A stretch of DNA of 64,000 bases, from NCBI GenBank assembly GCA_037043455.1, contig JAWPHD010001346.1, positions 267,198 to 331,197 of the forward strand, written 5' to 3'. The position numbers and the translations under genes are program-made. Under the pieces are notes generated by a model. It searched no databases. It saw only the letters and a program-made list of their open reading frames with translations, and was not told the DNA's origin. Source of the stretch: Cyrtodaria siliqua. Lineage: Eukaryota; Mollusca; Bivalvia; Adapedonta; Hiatellidae. The stretch's first letter is position 1. The number at the start of each line of letters is the position of its first letter. Shown piece after piece: positions 44,461-56,429 of the stretch.

Positions 44461-45721
44461 TGAGTTGCGTAGCAAATCCAGGCTTATAGTTTGGCAAATT
44501 TCCTTCTCCTTCCGTCTGTCTGTCCATCTACAGGTTTTGACCTGTTGGTTAAAGTTTTTGGATAAAGGTTTTGTTTTTCCTCAATTCTCAAAAGCAAAAT
44601 GTTGAAAAGCTTTGAAACTTGTCACAAATGTTACACATAATGTTATATGACAAGAATCATAACTCTGTCGTGTATTTTATCTGAATTATCCCCCTTTATA
44701 CTTAGATTTTTCATTTTAATTTTGAATTTGGAATCTGGCGTTCCTACTACTGTAGGTGCTTCACTTGTTTAAAAACCGTTTTAACACCGTAAATCCCTTC
44801 AGAGCTTTAACAACTGATAGACACATCATTGAAAATAGAAGAAATAATCCAAAAATGTGTTTAAAAGTTTCCACAAGAGAAATGAAGCATTTTACTTCAG
44901 ATAAATATATCCCAGCTCTAACCATAAAGAGTGTTATTAGATTTCTAAGAGGAGTCGGTATAACGAGTATATTTATAACCTGTTTTGAAGCTGAACAATT
45001 TTGAACTATATTATTTATACAAATATATGTGGTAATTGATTACCATTGACAATTGTTAATAGATTATTGTATGCTGAAATAAAGTATATTTGATTTCTTT
45101 AAATAAGGTTATTTTAAGACTTCTTATCAAATACAAACTGATTTGTATAACGTTAATTGTATGAGCTGTTGGTAAATACAAAATTATGACTTGGACCGGG
45201 ATGATTTTGTGATAAAATAAAATTGATTCAGTGGATAAAATTTGCGTAGTGCTACAGATCGAAAGCATTATGTACCCAACCAATCAAAATCATTCCAGGT
45301 TGTATTTCACATGTGAACATGTTAACGAGGAAAGTTTTGTGATAGATATAGTTATACCATTTTTACTTCGGCTGTGCATGAGAATATTAAAAAATTGGAG
45401 GAAAAAAATTGTAAAGAATAGCTTTCTTGCATTTTTCTAAATTAAGGGGGCAATATTCAGTTTATCACATAACTTACGGTGTGGGAGTGGAATAAAACCA
45501 TTTTATATTTTTAATATACCATTAGTTGTATAAGTATGCAAATAAGCTTAGTATGCACTGTCAAAAAAAATCAATAATACCTATGATCCAATTCCCACGG
45601 TTTATGTCGGTTTCACGTGTTAAAGCGACAGGCAAAATGCAATAAAAATTTGATATGTGATAAATAGAATCTACCAATCGTTCTCATTTATTATTGAATT
45701 TTCTTAACTTGTTAGAAAAAA
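44461..45721. other. No gene recognised; possible repeat start at 44461
   Basis: TTAGCTGAGTTGCGTAGCAA followed by TCCGTCTGTCTGTCC resembles the head style of family A but the rest does not match. The 82-codon frame at 44756 has no recognisable domain. Confidence 0.4.
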
Positions 45722-45762
45722 TGATATAATGCTCGGCAAGAGCCTCGCATTATATCAGTTTG
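45722..45762. repeat. Short perfect hairpin
   Basis: TGATATAATGC and GCATTATATCA form an 11-bp perfect stem around CTCGGCAAGAGCCTC-type loop sequence, which itself partly pairs. Probably a remnant of a foldback repeat. Confidence 0.6.
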
Positions 45763-45889
45763 CCAACTTATAAATAAGAATTTGAGATTTCAGTTGTCAT
45801 CTTTACTCTACCAAATTTTGAAATATGTTATTGGTGCAGTATAATATATAGTTTGTAATGTGTAAAAGCAGTTTGCTTTTAACTATTCT

Positions 45890-46133
45890 GCCCCATGTGT
45901 TTCCCATGCAAAGAATAGGGCCACTGCAGATCCTGTTACAGGGGTGGGCAGAGGGGTAGAAACCCCCCACCCCCACCAAATTCATGTTCATTTTATAATT
46001 TTTTCTTCATGTTCATTAAAGGTCTTCATCATGACCCCTGCATTGTTTCAGGTGCCATCTCGTTCAAATCACTAGAGCAGTGGCAGGAAAATTCATGTGT
46101 TGGTGCACCTTAAAACCGAATTCAATTCAATTG
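45890..46133 (+). mobile_element. Short retroposon, family 2, copy 1
   Basis: 244 bp flanked by AACTATTCT (45881-45889 and 46134-46142). Contains GGTGGGCAGAGGGGTAGAA, TTCATCATGACCCCTGCATT, TTCAGGTGCCATCTCG, and the tail CCTTAAAACCGAATTCAATTCAATT. Compared with the copy at 53010 it lacks an internal segment. The head shows no clear A and B boxes that I can place. Confidence 0.83.
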
Positions 46134-46291
46134 AACTATTCTAATAATTAATATCAATGATTAAATAACTGCAAGTTATGTAGGAAAACTAAAATGGTTA
46201 GTGTTCAATTATTCCACACATTATGAAAATATGATCTGCAATATTCATATTATGTAGAAATACAAATGAGATCAAGATTTGCTTATGTCCC

Positions 46292-46613
46292 TTTAAAGGG
46301 ACACACCGCAATCTTTATTTTTTAAAACTCACAGCGTCCCACTAGTTTTTCTGCAAAACTTGCATTTGTTCAATCATTAATATTAATTATAAGAATGGTA
46401 TTAAGCAGTTTGTTTTTGCATATTATTAATTTTTGATATTATTGCACCAATAATATATTAAAACTTGTAATAAAATAAGACGAAATAGTGAATACTTAAA
46501 AAATTATTTATTTAAATGTAACCAGGGTAAAAGTAGAAATGTAGACTGGATATATATACTTACATCGAGACACCTATTTCAAACAATTCAAGATTGCCGT
46601 GTGTCCCTTTAAA
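46292..46613. mobile_element. MITE with TTTAAAGGGACAC termini
   Basis: About 320 bp. Left TTTAAAGGGACACACCGCAA; right end read inward gives TTTAAAGGGACACACGGCAA. Immediately followed by the CCCGCCAA-type element at 46617, the same order as the weaker pair at 12851-13480. Confidence 0.85.
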
Positions 46614-46616
46614 GAA

Positions 46617-46972
46617 ATAAACCTGCCAAATAAAGGTCAATTATACTACAAAACCATTTATCAAACCTCGATCCATGTGTTCTTGTGAAATAATGTATAT
46701 GTGCCGATTAAAAGTATAGGTTTATTCACTTCATTTAGCGTTCTAAAATACCCGTGATTGAATATGCATCAAATGAATTTATATTAGTTGGTTACTCTTA
46801 ATTTGACACTCCAGGTTTGGTCTGGCTGGTTAAAGCTGTTTACATTGTGTCTACAGAGTTTCAATTCTCAAATATGCAAGTTATATATATAATTATATTA
46901 CACCTTGTCGTCAAGTCAGTTTAGAAACTGTGTACATATGTTTGTAAAATTTGCCTGTTGATGGCGGGATAA
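46617..46972. mobile_element. MITE with CCCGCCAA termini, copy 2
   Basis: Collinear with 13135-13480 (AAACCATTTATCAAA, ATGTATATGTGCCGATTAAA, TGGCTGGTTAAAGC, GTTTACATTGTGTCTA). Left end AAACCTGCCAAATAAAGGTC; right end inward TTATCCCGCCATCAACAGGC. Confidence 0.75.
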
Positions 46973-47956
46973 GGACTTCAAACTATCACTTGTTAAAAAA
47001 ATGGCGAAAACTGTCTTTAAGCACTAAGCAATTTTCCCGTTAAATCATGTGGAACCTTTATAAAACCGTTTTGTTGTTGTCCAGTATAAACAAAGAGGTA
47101 ACTTAAATTTTTGTTTAAGTTATATAAGCCTTGGAGCAATAGTACCTTTGATAGAGAATACGAAATATTGGGCAGGAAAGGTTTTTAATGCAGGGAGTTT
47201 AAAGCATTAACAAGTTGCACACAAATGAGGGAAAAGCAATAAATTGTATGTGTGTTTTATATTTACAAAGTCACAGTTTGGTTGGGTCAGTGAAATGTAC
47301 TTTAGTTTGGGTCAGTGAAATGTATTTTTTGTTATGTCAATGAAATGTATTTTTGTATATATTTTTGAAAATTATGGACAAAAAATGAATGAAATTTGGT
47401 GACCATATATGTATTATTTTGATGCATAATTCTTTATTGTTGTATGTTAATAAAAGAATATGAGATATTAATAAATGTTGAATGAATACTTGTTCTGGTA
47501 TTATTTCCATGTGTTTGAGATCACTTTGAGAATTTGGCATGAAAATGTGTTGTGTTTGGACAACGACCAGAGAATATGGGATGCTAAACATCATTTGTTG
47601 ATATAGTCAATCCTAGATATATGCTACATGTTTTCACGGACAGTGTGACTACTGTATGTCCACTAGTGGCCCTTCGCCGGGGCATATGTATCACCGTTTT
47701 GGGACTCTTCTAGGTTTAAAGTTTAAAATACTGAGAGCTAACGAACAATCAAGTGGTCCACATATGGTTGATTTTCATTGGAATTAAAATGTATATGGTT
47801 AATAATAATAAAAATAAGTATTGGAATCGTTGAAAGCAAATGTTGTTTGTAGATATAAACTTATCGTTGATTATATTGCAGCAATACATATACTGAATAA
47901 TATTGAAGACAATTAAAACGCCAAGATCTAAAAGTACATATTAGCTCTCTGCTTTT
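46973..47956. other. No gene or repeat recognised
   Basis: AT-rich intergenic sequence with a short tandem TTGGGTCAGTGAAATGTA (two to three units near 47285-47345). The 85-codon minus-strand frame at 47337 shows no domain. Confidence 0.5.
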
Positions 47957-49025
47957 TTAGCTCTACTGGCCAGTAGGGCTTATGTCATGGTCTGTTGTCC
48001 GTCAGTCCGTCCGTTAACTTTTTGTTTTCTGCGCTCTAGCACCTTCATTTTTCATCCAATCTTTACCAAACTTTACCAGATTGTTAATATCAATGGAAGC
48101 TCGGACAAGTTTGAACACCAGCAAGACTGGACCAGTAACACCGGAGTTACGGCCCTTGAATTAATGAAAATTTCTATATTTTGTCTTGTCTGCAATCTGA
48201 CTCTTATTGCCTCCATTTTCCATCCTACCTTTACCAAACTTTGCCAGATTGTTAATATTGGCAGTGTTTTTTTTATGCCTAATTTGGGGCCGTTATTCGG
48301 CCCCATTCACAATGCCAAAAAGTATACTTTTTTCACAATTATATCCAAAAAATTCACAATCTGAAGAAGAAAAAAAAAAATATATATATATTTTTTTTTA
48401 GGGTAAATACAGACCAGTAAGGATACTAGTCTTAATATACGCTGGTGTTAAAACTAGTCTGTATTTACCAAAAACAAAACTTAAAACCAAGGGATATTTA
48501 ACTGTGAAATTAAAAGTGAAAAAAGTTTCTTTTTCTTTTGTTATAATATTTCACAATTTTCACAATTTCTAGAAAATTGCCACTATTTTTCACAATGGCA
48601 CAGGCACAGGCTGCATTCACAAAACACATTAAAAAAAAAAACACTGATTGGTGAAAGCTCGGTCAAGTTCGAAAACCAGCAAGTTCAGACCAATAACACC
48701 GGAGTTGTGGCCGTTGAATTGTCGAAAAATGTGTTTAACTTTTTGATGTTGACACTCTAGCAACTTCATTTTTCATCTGATCTTTACCAAATTTTACCAT
48801 GAAAGCTCGGACGAGTTAAAAAACCAGCCGGATCGGACCTGTAACACCGGAGTTATTGCCCTTGATTTTCTGAAATGTGCTATAATTTGGCCTCATTAAC
48901 ACGATAGGGCCTTCATTTTTCATCCGATCTTTTTCAAACTTTACCAGATTGTTGATATCAATGAAAGCTCGGACAAGTTCGAAAACCTGCCAGATTGGAC
49001 AAGTAATACCAGAGTTAAGCCCTTG
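47957..49025 (+). repeat. Dispersed repeat family B, further copies
   Basis: Two related segments (47957-48260 and 48640-49025) with TTTAGCTCTACTGGCCAG, CCGTCCGTTAACTTTT, CTTCATTTTTCATCC, ACTTTACCAGATTGTTAATA and GAGTTACGGCCCTTGA. A hairpin (GGTAAATACAGACCAGT at about 48403, ACTAGTCTGTATTTACC at about 48456) lies between them. The 125-codon frame at 47987 lies inside the repeat and is not a gene. Confidence 0.75.
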
Positions 49026-49035
49026 CTTTGTTATC

Positions 49036-50733
49036 TCTACTGATCAAAGATGCCGTGGTGCATCCATCGTCCGTCCGTAAACTTTTTTTGTAGCGACTAC
49101 TCCTCTGAAACTACTGGATGGATCTTCATGAAACTTTACAGAAATGTTGCCCATGAAGTCTAGTTTATCCTAGCAATAATTCATGTGGATGTGAAATCCA
49201 AGTTGGCCACCAAAGCTAAAAATAGATTTTTAAGAAACAAGTTTGTAGCGACTACTTCTTGAAAACTATAAGTGATATTGATATGTGACTTTTTCTAAAA
49301 TGATCAGCATGACATGATGTTGGTCCTTGTCGAAAATCGTTTTGATTCTACATTAAACATGGCTGCCAGCGGCCATCTTTGTTTACATAGAGTTATGTAG
49401 TAAAATCTTGTAGCGACTACTCCTTTGAAACTACTCGACGGATTTTTCATGAAACTTAACTTAAATATTGCTCTTGATATCTAGTTGATCCTAGCAAAAT
49501 TTCATGCCGGCCGGAAATTCAAGATGGCCACCACAGCTAAAAATAGATTTTTTAAAAAACAAGGTTTTAGCGACTACTTCTTGAAATTATAGTGATATTG
49601 ATATGAGACTTTTCTGAAATGATCAGCATGATACGATGTTGGTCCTTGTCGAAAATCATTTTGTTTCGACATTAAACATGGCTGCAGCGGCCATCTTTGT
49701 TTACATAGATTGATTGATTGAATTGGATTTTATAGTCGCACCAACAGCTAAGGTCATATGGTGACTTTCCAGCTTCCATTGGTGGAGGAAGACCCCAGGT
49801 GCCCCTCCGGGCAATTTTCGTGCACGGGCGGGCACATGGGTAGAACCACCGACGTTCCGCAAGCCAGCTGGATAGCTTCCTCACATAAAGATTCCTAGGC
49901 CCCTGAGGGATCGAACCTACAGCCGTGAGGGGCAAGTGATTTCAAGTCAGAGACGTTAACCACTCGGCCACGGACGCCCCTTGTTTACATAGAGTTATAT
50001 AGTAAAAACTTGTAGCGACTCCTCTGAAAGTACTTGAAGGATTTTCATGAAACTTCACAGCCATGTTGCTCTTGGTGTCTAGTTGATCCTAGCAAAGGTC
50101 GGCCAGAAATTCAAGATGGCCACCATGGCTAAAAATAGGTTTTTAAAAAACAAGTTTGTAGCGATTACTTCTTGAAAACTGTAAGTGATATTAATATGGG
50201 ACTTTTTCTAAAATGATCAGCATGACAGGATGTTGATGCTTGTCGAAAATCATTTTGATTTGACATTAAACATGGCTGCCAGTGTCCATCTTTGTTTACA
50301 TAGAGTTATATAGTAAATACCTGTAGCGACTACTCCTCTGAAAGTACTTGAAGGATTTTCATGAAACTTAACAGAAATGTTGCTCTTGATCCTAACAAAA
50401 TTTCAGGTCGGCTCGAAATTCAAGATGGCCACCATGGCTAAAAATAGATTTTTAAAAAACGAATTTGTAGCGACTACTTCTTGAAATCTATATGGCTGTA
50501 TGGGACTTTGTCTAAAATGATCAGTTCGACATAATGTTGGTCCTTGTTGAAAATTGTTTTGATTCGACATTAGACCTGGTTGCCAATGGCCACCTTTGTT
50601 TACATAGAGTTATATATAAAATCTTGTAACGACCTCTGAAACTACTTGACGGATTTTCATGAAACTTCACAGGAATGCTGATCTAGCTTTCAGAACCTGC
50701 CAGTAGAGCTTCAAGGTCATTGACCTCTTGTTT
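49036..50733 (+). repeat. Dispersed repeat family A, copy 5, interrupted by a SINE
   Basis: Head TTATCTCTACTGATCAAAG (degenerate) with GTCCGTCCGTAAAC; end TCAAGGTCATTGACCTCTTG near 50730. About five diverged 320-bp units. The SINE at 49710-49980 splits one unit. Confidence 0.85.
49710..49980 (-). mobile_element. tRNA-Ser-like SINE with 13-bp target duplication
   Basis: On the minus strand the element starts GGGGCGTCCGTGGCCGAGTG, with a canonical A box (TGGCCGAGTGGTTAACG), the anticodon-region sequence GACTTGAAATC typical of serine tRNA, and a perfect B box GGTTCGATCCC. Its 3' end has AATTCAATCAATCAATC. TTGTTTACATAGA is duplicated (49697-49709 and 49981-49993), restoring the family A sequence exactly when removed. 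A young-looking, well-defined insertion. Confidence 0.93.
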
Positions 50734-50779
50734 AAATATGCAATATGGTATATATTGGGAACTTGGGTCAAACTCGTGG

Positions 50780-51715
50780 TTTCCGCTCAATAACTTTGTT
50801 AGAAATGAGGTATTGCGATGAAACTTGCAGGGTAGGTAGCTTATATGAAAAGAAAGGTCGGGGTGCAATCAAGGTCAAGTCACTGTTACTAAAAATAGAA
50901 AAATGGTTTCAGCTAGGAGTGAGGTATTATGACGAAACATGCTGGGTAGGTAGCTTCTGTAGAAAGGAAGGTTGGGATTGAAATTGGGGTCACTGGGTTC
51001 AAGATCAAGGTCACTGTTACTAAGAAAAATGGTTTCTACTCAATAACTTTTGTTAGGAATGAGGTATTGCAATGAAACTTGCAGGGTATGTAGCTTATAA
51101 AGAAAGGAGGGTTGGGATTGTGCTTGGGGCCACTGGGTTCAAGGTCAAGGTCGCTGTTACTAATAATAGAAAAAATATTTTCCACTTAATAACTTTTGCT
51201 TGGAGTGGGATATTGTGACGAAACTTACTGGGTAGGTAGCTTCTGTGGAAAGGAAGATTGGGATTGAAATTGGGGTCACTGGGTTCAAGGGCAATGTCAC
51301 TGTTACTAAAAATAAAAATGTTTCTGCTCAATAACTTTTGTTAGGAAAGAGATATTGCAATGAAACTTGCAGGGTATGTAACATAGAAAGGAGGCTTGGG
51401 ATTGCGGTTGGGGATGCTGGGGTCAAGGTCTCTGTTACTAAAAAAGAAAAAATGTTTTCCTCTAAATAACTTTTGTTAAGAGTGATGTATTGCGACGAAA
51501 CTTTCTGGGTACGTAGCTTATATGGAAAGGAAGGTTGGTATTGCATTTGGGGCTACTGGATTCAAGGTCAAGGTCGCTGTTACTAAACAATAGAAAAATG
51601 CTTTCGGCTCAATAACTTTTGTTAGGAGTGTGGTACTGCGGCGAAACTTGCTGGGTTGGTAGCTTTTATGGAAAGAAAGGTTTGGATTGCATTTGGGGCC
51701 ACTTGGTTCAAGGCC
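50780..51715. repeat. Tandem repeat, about 140-bp unit, six to seven copies
   Basis: Each unit contains AATAACTTTTGTTAGGA, GAGGTATTGCAATGAAACTT, GGTAGCTT, AAGGTTGGGATTG, GGGGTCACTGGGTTCAAGG and CACTGTTACTAAAAAT. Degenerate copies, directly downstream of family A copy 5. No coding frame. Confidence 0.85.
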
Positions 51716-52170
51716 GTTAGTCCGTGCGTCCGATTTTCATTTCTTAATATCTCTTTTTCGTTAAATGCAGGATTTTCACCAAACTCCACGAAAATATTCA
51801 TTATATAGATCCAACATCACTTGCACAATTCGGGTTGCTGTGACCTACTTTCAACAAAATATATGTCACGTCCAGTCTCCACTATGACATGTGTATCTAT
51901 CTTCTTTCTTGCAGGATTTTCACAAAACTTCACCAGGATGTTCCTTATATGCATCTAACATCATGTGCAAAATGTTGGTTTGTTGTGACCTATTTTCGAC
52001 GAAATATAGGTCATGTCTGGTCTCTGCTACTACATGTGTATCTTGCCTCTTTCTTACAGGATTTTCAACAACCTTCACCAGAATGTTTTTCTTATATGCA
52101 TCTTACCTCATGTGCAAAATTTAGGTTGCTGTGACCTATTTTCGACATAATTTAGGTCATGTCAGGTTTT
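51716..52170. repeat. Tandem repeat, about 142-bp unit, three copies
   Basis: GCAGGATTTTCACCAAACT, CTTATATGCATC, CACTTGCACAATTCGG and TGTGACCTACTTTC-type phrases recur near 51772, 51912 and 52055. Likely the tail of the same composite repeat. Confidence 0.75.
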
Positions 52171-52997
52171 TTATGGAAGCGTCTCCATGACAAATTTATT
52201 TAACATAAAAAACAAAACTTCTTGGTAAAATTGCACCAAACTTTTCGAATATAAAGGGCACTATTTCTGCCAAATAAATACTGTTTCTGATATTATGTTC
52301 ACATCAATAGTGTTGTATTAATGTCATATATTATATCATTGACAATGTTCATGCCTATAATATGCATTTGGATGAAAATTTCAATTAACCATACCCCATC
52401 CATTTTGGATTTTCTTTTCAAAGATGGCTGACCAATAGCCCTTAATTCTGTCGTTAGTGTACAACATCAGATTCATAATTAGAGTTTCATTTTAATATTT
52501 GGCACGTGTCATTTAATTTCGTATCATCAGGAAATAAATTATTTCTCTCAGAATTAGACACATGCTGTAGTTATGCTGCCGTAGATGTGATGCGTTAAAT
52601 TGTTAATTTCCCAAAACGTTAGACATGCGCCATACTTATGTTGCAAATTAGAGAGTTTGATATATATTGCCAATTTCTGTTTTATATTACTGAGGTATGC
52701 TTTATTCTAAATATTTAATTACACTATCACAGAGATCTAAGAAGCGGTAACGTTAAGGCGTCTCTGGGTATCATTCACAGAAATTCCGTACTAAACTAAG
52801 AAGCCCTGCAGGGACATGCTAGTACTAATGCTAATAATGAACTCTATTTCATGAAGGTGCAACTCATTAAGATTATGTAAACAATTGCTTAACACTTATA
52901 TTTCATGGGGCCTTCTAATAACAACAGCAACACTACTTATAAACAATATCAAGTATACAACATGCTTACTAACGACTTATCCCTGTTTACGTTTTCC
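52171..52997. other. No gene or repeat recognised
   Basis: AT-rich unique sequence. No open frame of note and no transposon ends seen. Confidence 0.5.
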
Positions 52998-53009
52998 TTC
53001 ACTGCGTTC

Positions 53010-53429
53010 GCCTCGTGTGGTTCCCGGGGGCCCCGTTTGGTCACGGGGCAAAGCATAGGGCACTGCAGATCCCTTTAGAGGGGTAGGCAGAGGGGTAGGC
53101 AGAGGGGTAGAATCCCCCCAAATTCATGTTCATTTTATAAATTTTTGTTCATGTTCAAGGTCTTCATCATGATCCCTGCATTGTTTCAGGTGCCATCTCG
53201 CTCACATCAAAAGAGCAGGGGCAGAAAAACAATAAACGTGGCTCCGGCGTAAATGGAGTTTCTACGATACAATTTGCAGCAACTCTGCAGTTCAGAGTGA
53301 GAAGGTTCTAGGCCCATTTTCCATATTTTATCTCGATGTGCATGGAAGATGAGCATGGCATGTTAATGCCTGTTAGGCGCCATATAATCTTTCATGTGTT
53401 GGTGCGCCTTAAAACCCAATTCAATTCAA
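53010..53429 (+). mobile_element. Short retroposon, family 2, copy 2 (full length)
   Basis: 420 bp flanked by TTCACTGCGTTC on both sides (52998-53009 and 53430-53441). Head GCCTCGTGTGGTTCCCGGGG, a duplicated AGAGGGGTAGGC, then GTTTCAGGTGCCATCTCGCT, TTTGCAGCAACTCTGCAG, TGTTAGGCGCCATATAATC and the tail CAATTCAATTCAA. The same tail ends the tRNA-derived SINE at 4646. Confidence 0.9.
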
Positions 53430-53927
53430 TTCACTGCGTTCAGCCAAACATAAATTATTTAATATCGTGCTAATTAAGGATGTCAACACAACACTAAATA
53501 TGGGAAGGGTTGCTGTACTATCTCTGTATCTATTGCGCATCACTCATTCTTGCATGGAGCCTCGGTTCCCTCATGTTGGAATTCCCGATCTTTACCATCC
53601 TCGTGCTTTCGTACATATACGCCAGGCCTGTGAGTAGCGATATACACATCTATCACTTAACTTATATCCAAATTACACCATTAACGTGTGTTATATATTT
53701 GTGTATTCCAGTGACAAATACATATTTAAAATACTATAGAATATATAGAACATACAGTGTAGGTCACATACTATAACTATATATATGTATTGGGCACCCG
53801 GCTTAACATTCCAAGCTCGTCTTCCTTGAAAGACGATATTTTGATGTTGGCGATGATTATAATATTTCGCTATTATTTTGATTATAACGCAGTGATATCG
53901 TTTTACTGGACCGTTATCAATATTTTA

Positions 53928-54479
53928 TTAAAGGGACACACGGCAATCTTGAAGGTACCTCGCTTTTATTAATCCAGTATCCTTTTGTCCTTAAATCTGC
54001 TTGCATAACTACTATATGAGTCATATGAAATGTTGATTTGTTTTCTTTGTCATTCTGCCTTAGGAGTGTCTACGATAGAATTTGCAGCAACTCTGCAGTT
54101 ATGCGGATGAGAAGGTTCATTCTCCATATTGTATCTCGATGTACATGGATGATGAGCCTGGCATGTTCATTCCTGTTAGGCGCCATATAGCCTTTCATGT
54201 GTTGGTGCGCCTTAAAACCCCAAGTCATTTTACCTTAGCTATTCTATTAGTCTCATTTGCATCAGTCATGTGCATATTCTGAATAGAACGGAGCTGAATT
54301 GAAAGCGTAAGTTAGCTATACTAGTACATATAATAGTGTTGCACTATAATTCACAATACGTAATATGCAAAAACATTTTTTTTTAAACATTTCAAATTAA
54401 TATTATCAAACTGATTTCAAAACACAAGCTATCTAGGCAGCTTGTTTTAAATTGTTTAAGATGTCCGCGTGTCCCTTAA
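53928..54479. mobile_element. MITE with TTAAAGGGACAC termini, carrying a nested retroposon
   Basis: Left end TTAAAGGGACACACGGCAAT; right end read inward TTAAGGGACACGCGGACATC. The middle contains a family 2 fragment (54064-54220). Right-end sequence then recurs in the tandem array at 54457-54700. Confidence 0.72.
54064..54220 (+). mobile_element. Short retroposon, family 2, copy 3 (5' truncated)
   Basis: Collinear with 53262-53418: AATTTGCAGCAACTCTGCAG, GATGAGAAGGTTC, TATCTCGATGTACATGGA, TGTTAGGCGCCATATAGCC, GTTGGTGCGCCTTAAAACCC. The usual ATTCAATT tail is missing. Confidence 0.85.
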
Positions 54480-54700
54480 TTTATAAATGCGGGTATGTGT
54501 GTGTGTGTCCCATTTATTTATAAATATAGGTTTGTATGTGTGCCTTTAAGATGTCCGCGTGTCCCTTTAATTTATAAATGCGGGTGTGTGTGTGTGTATG
54601 TGTGCCTTTAAGATGTCCGCGTGTCCCTTTAATTTATAAATACAGGTGTTTATGTCTTTAAGATGTCCGCGTGCCCCTTTAATTTATTAATGCAGGTCTG
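54457..54700 (+). repeat. Minisatellite grown from a MITE end
   Basis: Four copies of TTTAAGATGTCCGCGTGTCC followed by CTTTAATTTATAAATGCGG and a (GT)n tract of variable length, starting within the right end of the MITE 53928-54479. Spacing 50-90 bp because of the GT tract. Confidence 0.8.
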
Positions 54701-54869
54701 GATCCATTCAACATAACATTTATTTTATAAAAAGAGAAACAGCTAGGTTGTTACCGCTGTTTGAGTTGATATTCATACGACTTTCATCCTCTTTTTTTTA
54801 ATTACTGTTTCCAGATGTTATATTGCTAAAAAGGCAGTCCCAACATGCTGCATTATTTATTTATTTATG

Positions 54870-56160
54870 TATTGTCTCGCCCACGATAGTGGGTAGCGAG
54901 ACGTAGCAGTCACTTTTCCGGCGGCGACGGCCACACTTTAAATCAACTATATCTCAACAACCGCTGCTCGATTTTTTTCTGAAACTTTCTCAGATGCTTT
55001 ATTGGATTAAGGGACATCATGTTATGCCAAAATTACCAAGGTCAAGGTCATATTTTGCGTTATTTTCCCAAAACGTAACCTTGGTTAGGTAACTTAACAT
55101 TGGTTAGGTAACTTAACCTCACCTCAATTAACTGTATGTGATTGCCTCATTTTCTTTGTTTGATACTTGGTCATATGTATTGTTACATTGGTCGACATCA
55201 TTGAACGAAAAAAATTACCAAGGTCATATTTTGCTTATTTTCTCCAAACCTCAGTTAACTTTAAGTGATTGCCTCACTTTATGTCTTTGATACTTGGTCA
55301 TATGTATTGTTGGCATTAGTGGACATCGCTGAATGACAAAAAGTACCAAGGTCATGTTTTGTGTTATTTACCCTAAACATCAGTTTGGTTAGATAAGTTA
55401 ACCTCAGTTAACTTTTTCTGATAACTTTAATTTCTTTGTTTGATACTTGGTCATATGTATTGTTGGCATTGGTGGACAGTATTGAACGACAAAAATTACC
55501 AAGGTCATATATTGCTTATTTTCTCCAAATTTAACCTTGGTTTAGGTAACTTAACCTCAGTTAACTTTATGTGATTGCCTCACTTGATGTGTTTGATACT
55601 TGGTCGTATGTATTGTTGGCATTAGTGGACATCGCTGAATGACAAAAAGTACCAAGGTATTTACCATAAACATCAGTTTGGTTAGGTAAGTTAACCTCAG
55701 TTAACTTTTTCTGATAACTTTAATTTCTTTGTTTGATACTTGGTCATACGTATTGTTCGCATTGGTGGACATCACTGAACGACAAAAATTACCAAGGTCA
55801 TATTTTGCATTATTTTTCCCAAACTTAACCTTCGTTAGGTAACTTAACCTCATTTAACTTTATGTGATTGCCTCACTTTATGTCTTTGATACTTGGTCAT
55901 ATGTATTGTTGGCACTTGTGGTCATCGCTGGACGACAAAAAGTACCAAGGTCAATGTCTCTTTTTTTTGCATTATTTTCTCAAAACTTAACCTTAGTTTG
56001 GTAACCTAACCTTGGTTAGGTAACTTAACCTCAGTTAAATGTATGTGATTGGCTCACTTTATGCCTTTGATACTTGGTCATATGTATTGTTGGCATTGGT
56101 GGACATAGCTGAACGACAAAAAAACCAAGGTCAAGGTCATATTTTGCAAAATATTTTTGA
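54870..56160. repeat. Dispersed composite repeat, about 145-bp unit, seven copies
   Basis: Head TGTCTCGCCCACGATAGTGG, then tandem units with TGATACTTGGTCATATGTAT near 55161, 55289, 55441, 55588, 55735, 55879 and 56071, plus AACTTAACCTCAGTTAAC and ACCAAGGTCATATTTTGC. No coding frame. Confidence 0.87.
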
Positions 56161-56429
56161 AAAAATATTCTGGCCCTTGAATTGCTGAAAAAAATACCCT
56201 GGCTCTGACTTGAAGGGAAAAAAATAAACAGTCCCTCAAATTGTTGAAAAAAAATAATATGGCTCTAAGTCCAATTAAAGGAAAAAAATCTGGCTCCCTG
56301 ATAAGATAAATGTAGATCTACTTCATCAGCCACTGGATTCAACATGGAGTTGTTTAACCACAATCTGGCTACATCCACAACTTCTGCTCAGAAGTTTATT
56401 GAAATCTCAAGTTGAAATTAGTTGTAGAA

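Noticed and set aside
44756..45004. 82-codon frame
   Set aside because: No homology recognised, no neighbouring exons, AT-rich context; could be chance.
47987..48364. 125-codon frame
   Set aside because: Lies within dispersed repeat family B, of which related segments occur at 16350 and 48640 without the same frame.
49905..49980. Possible tRNA-Ser gene on the minus strand
   Set aside because: The head is tRNA-Ser-like with good boxes, but it is part of a 271-bp SINE with a 13-bp target duplication and lacks a matching acceptor stem.
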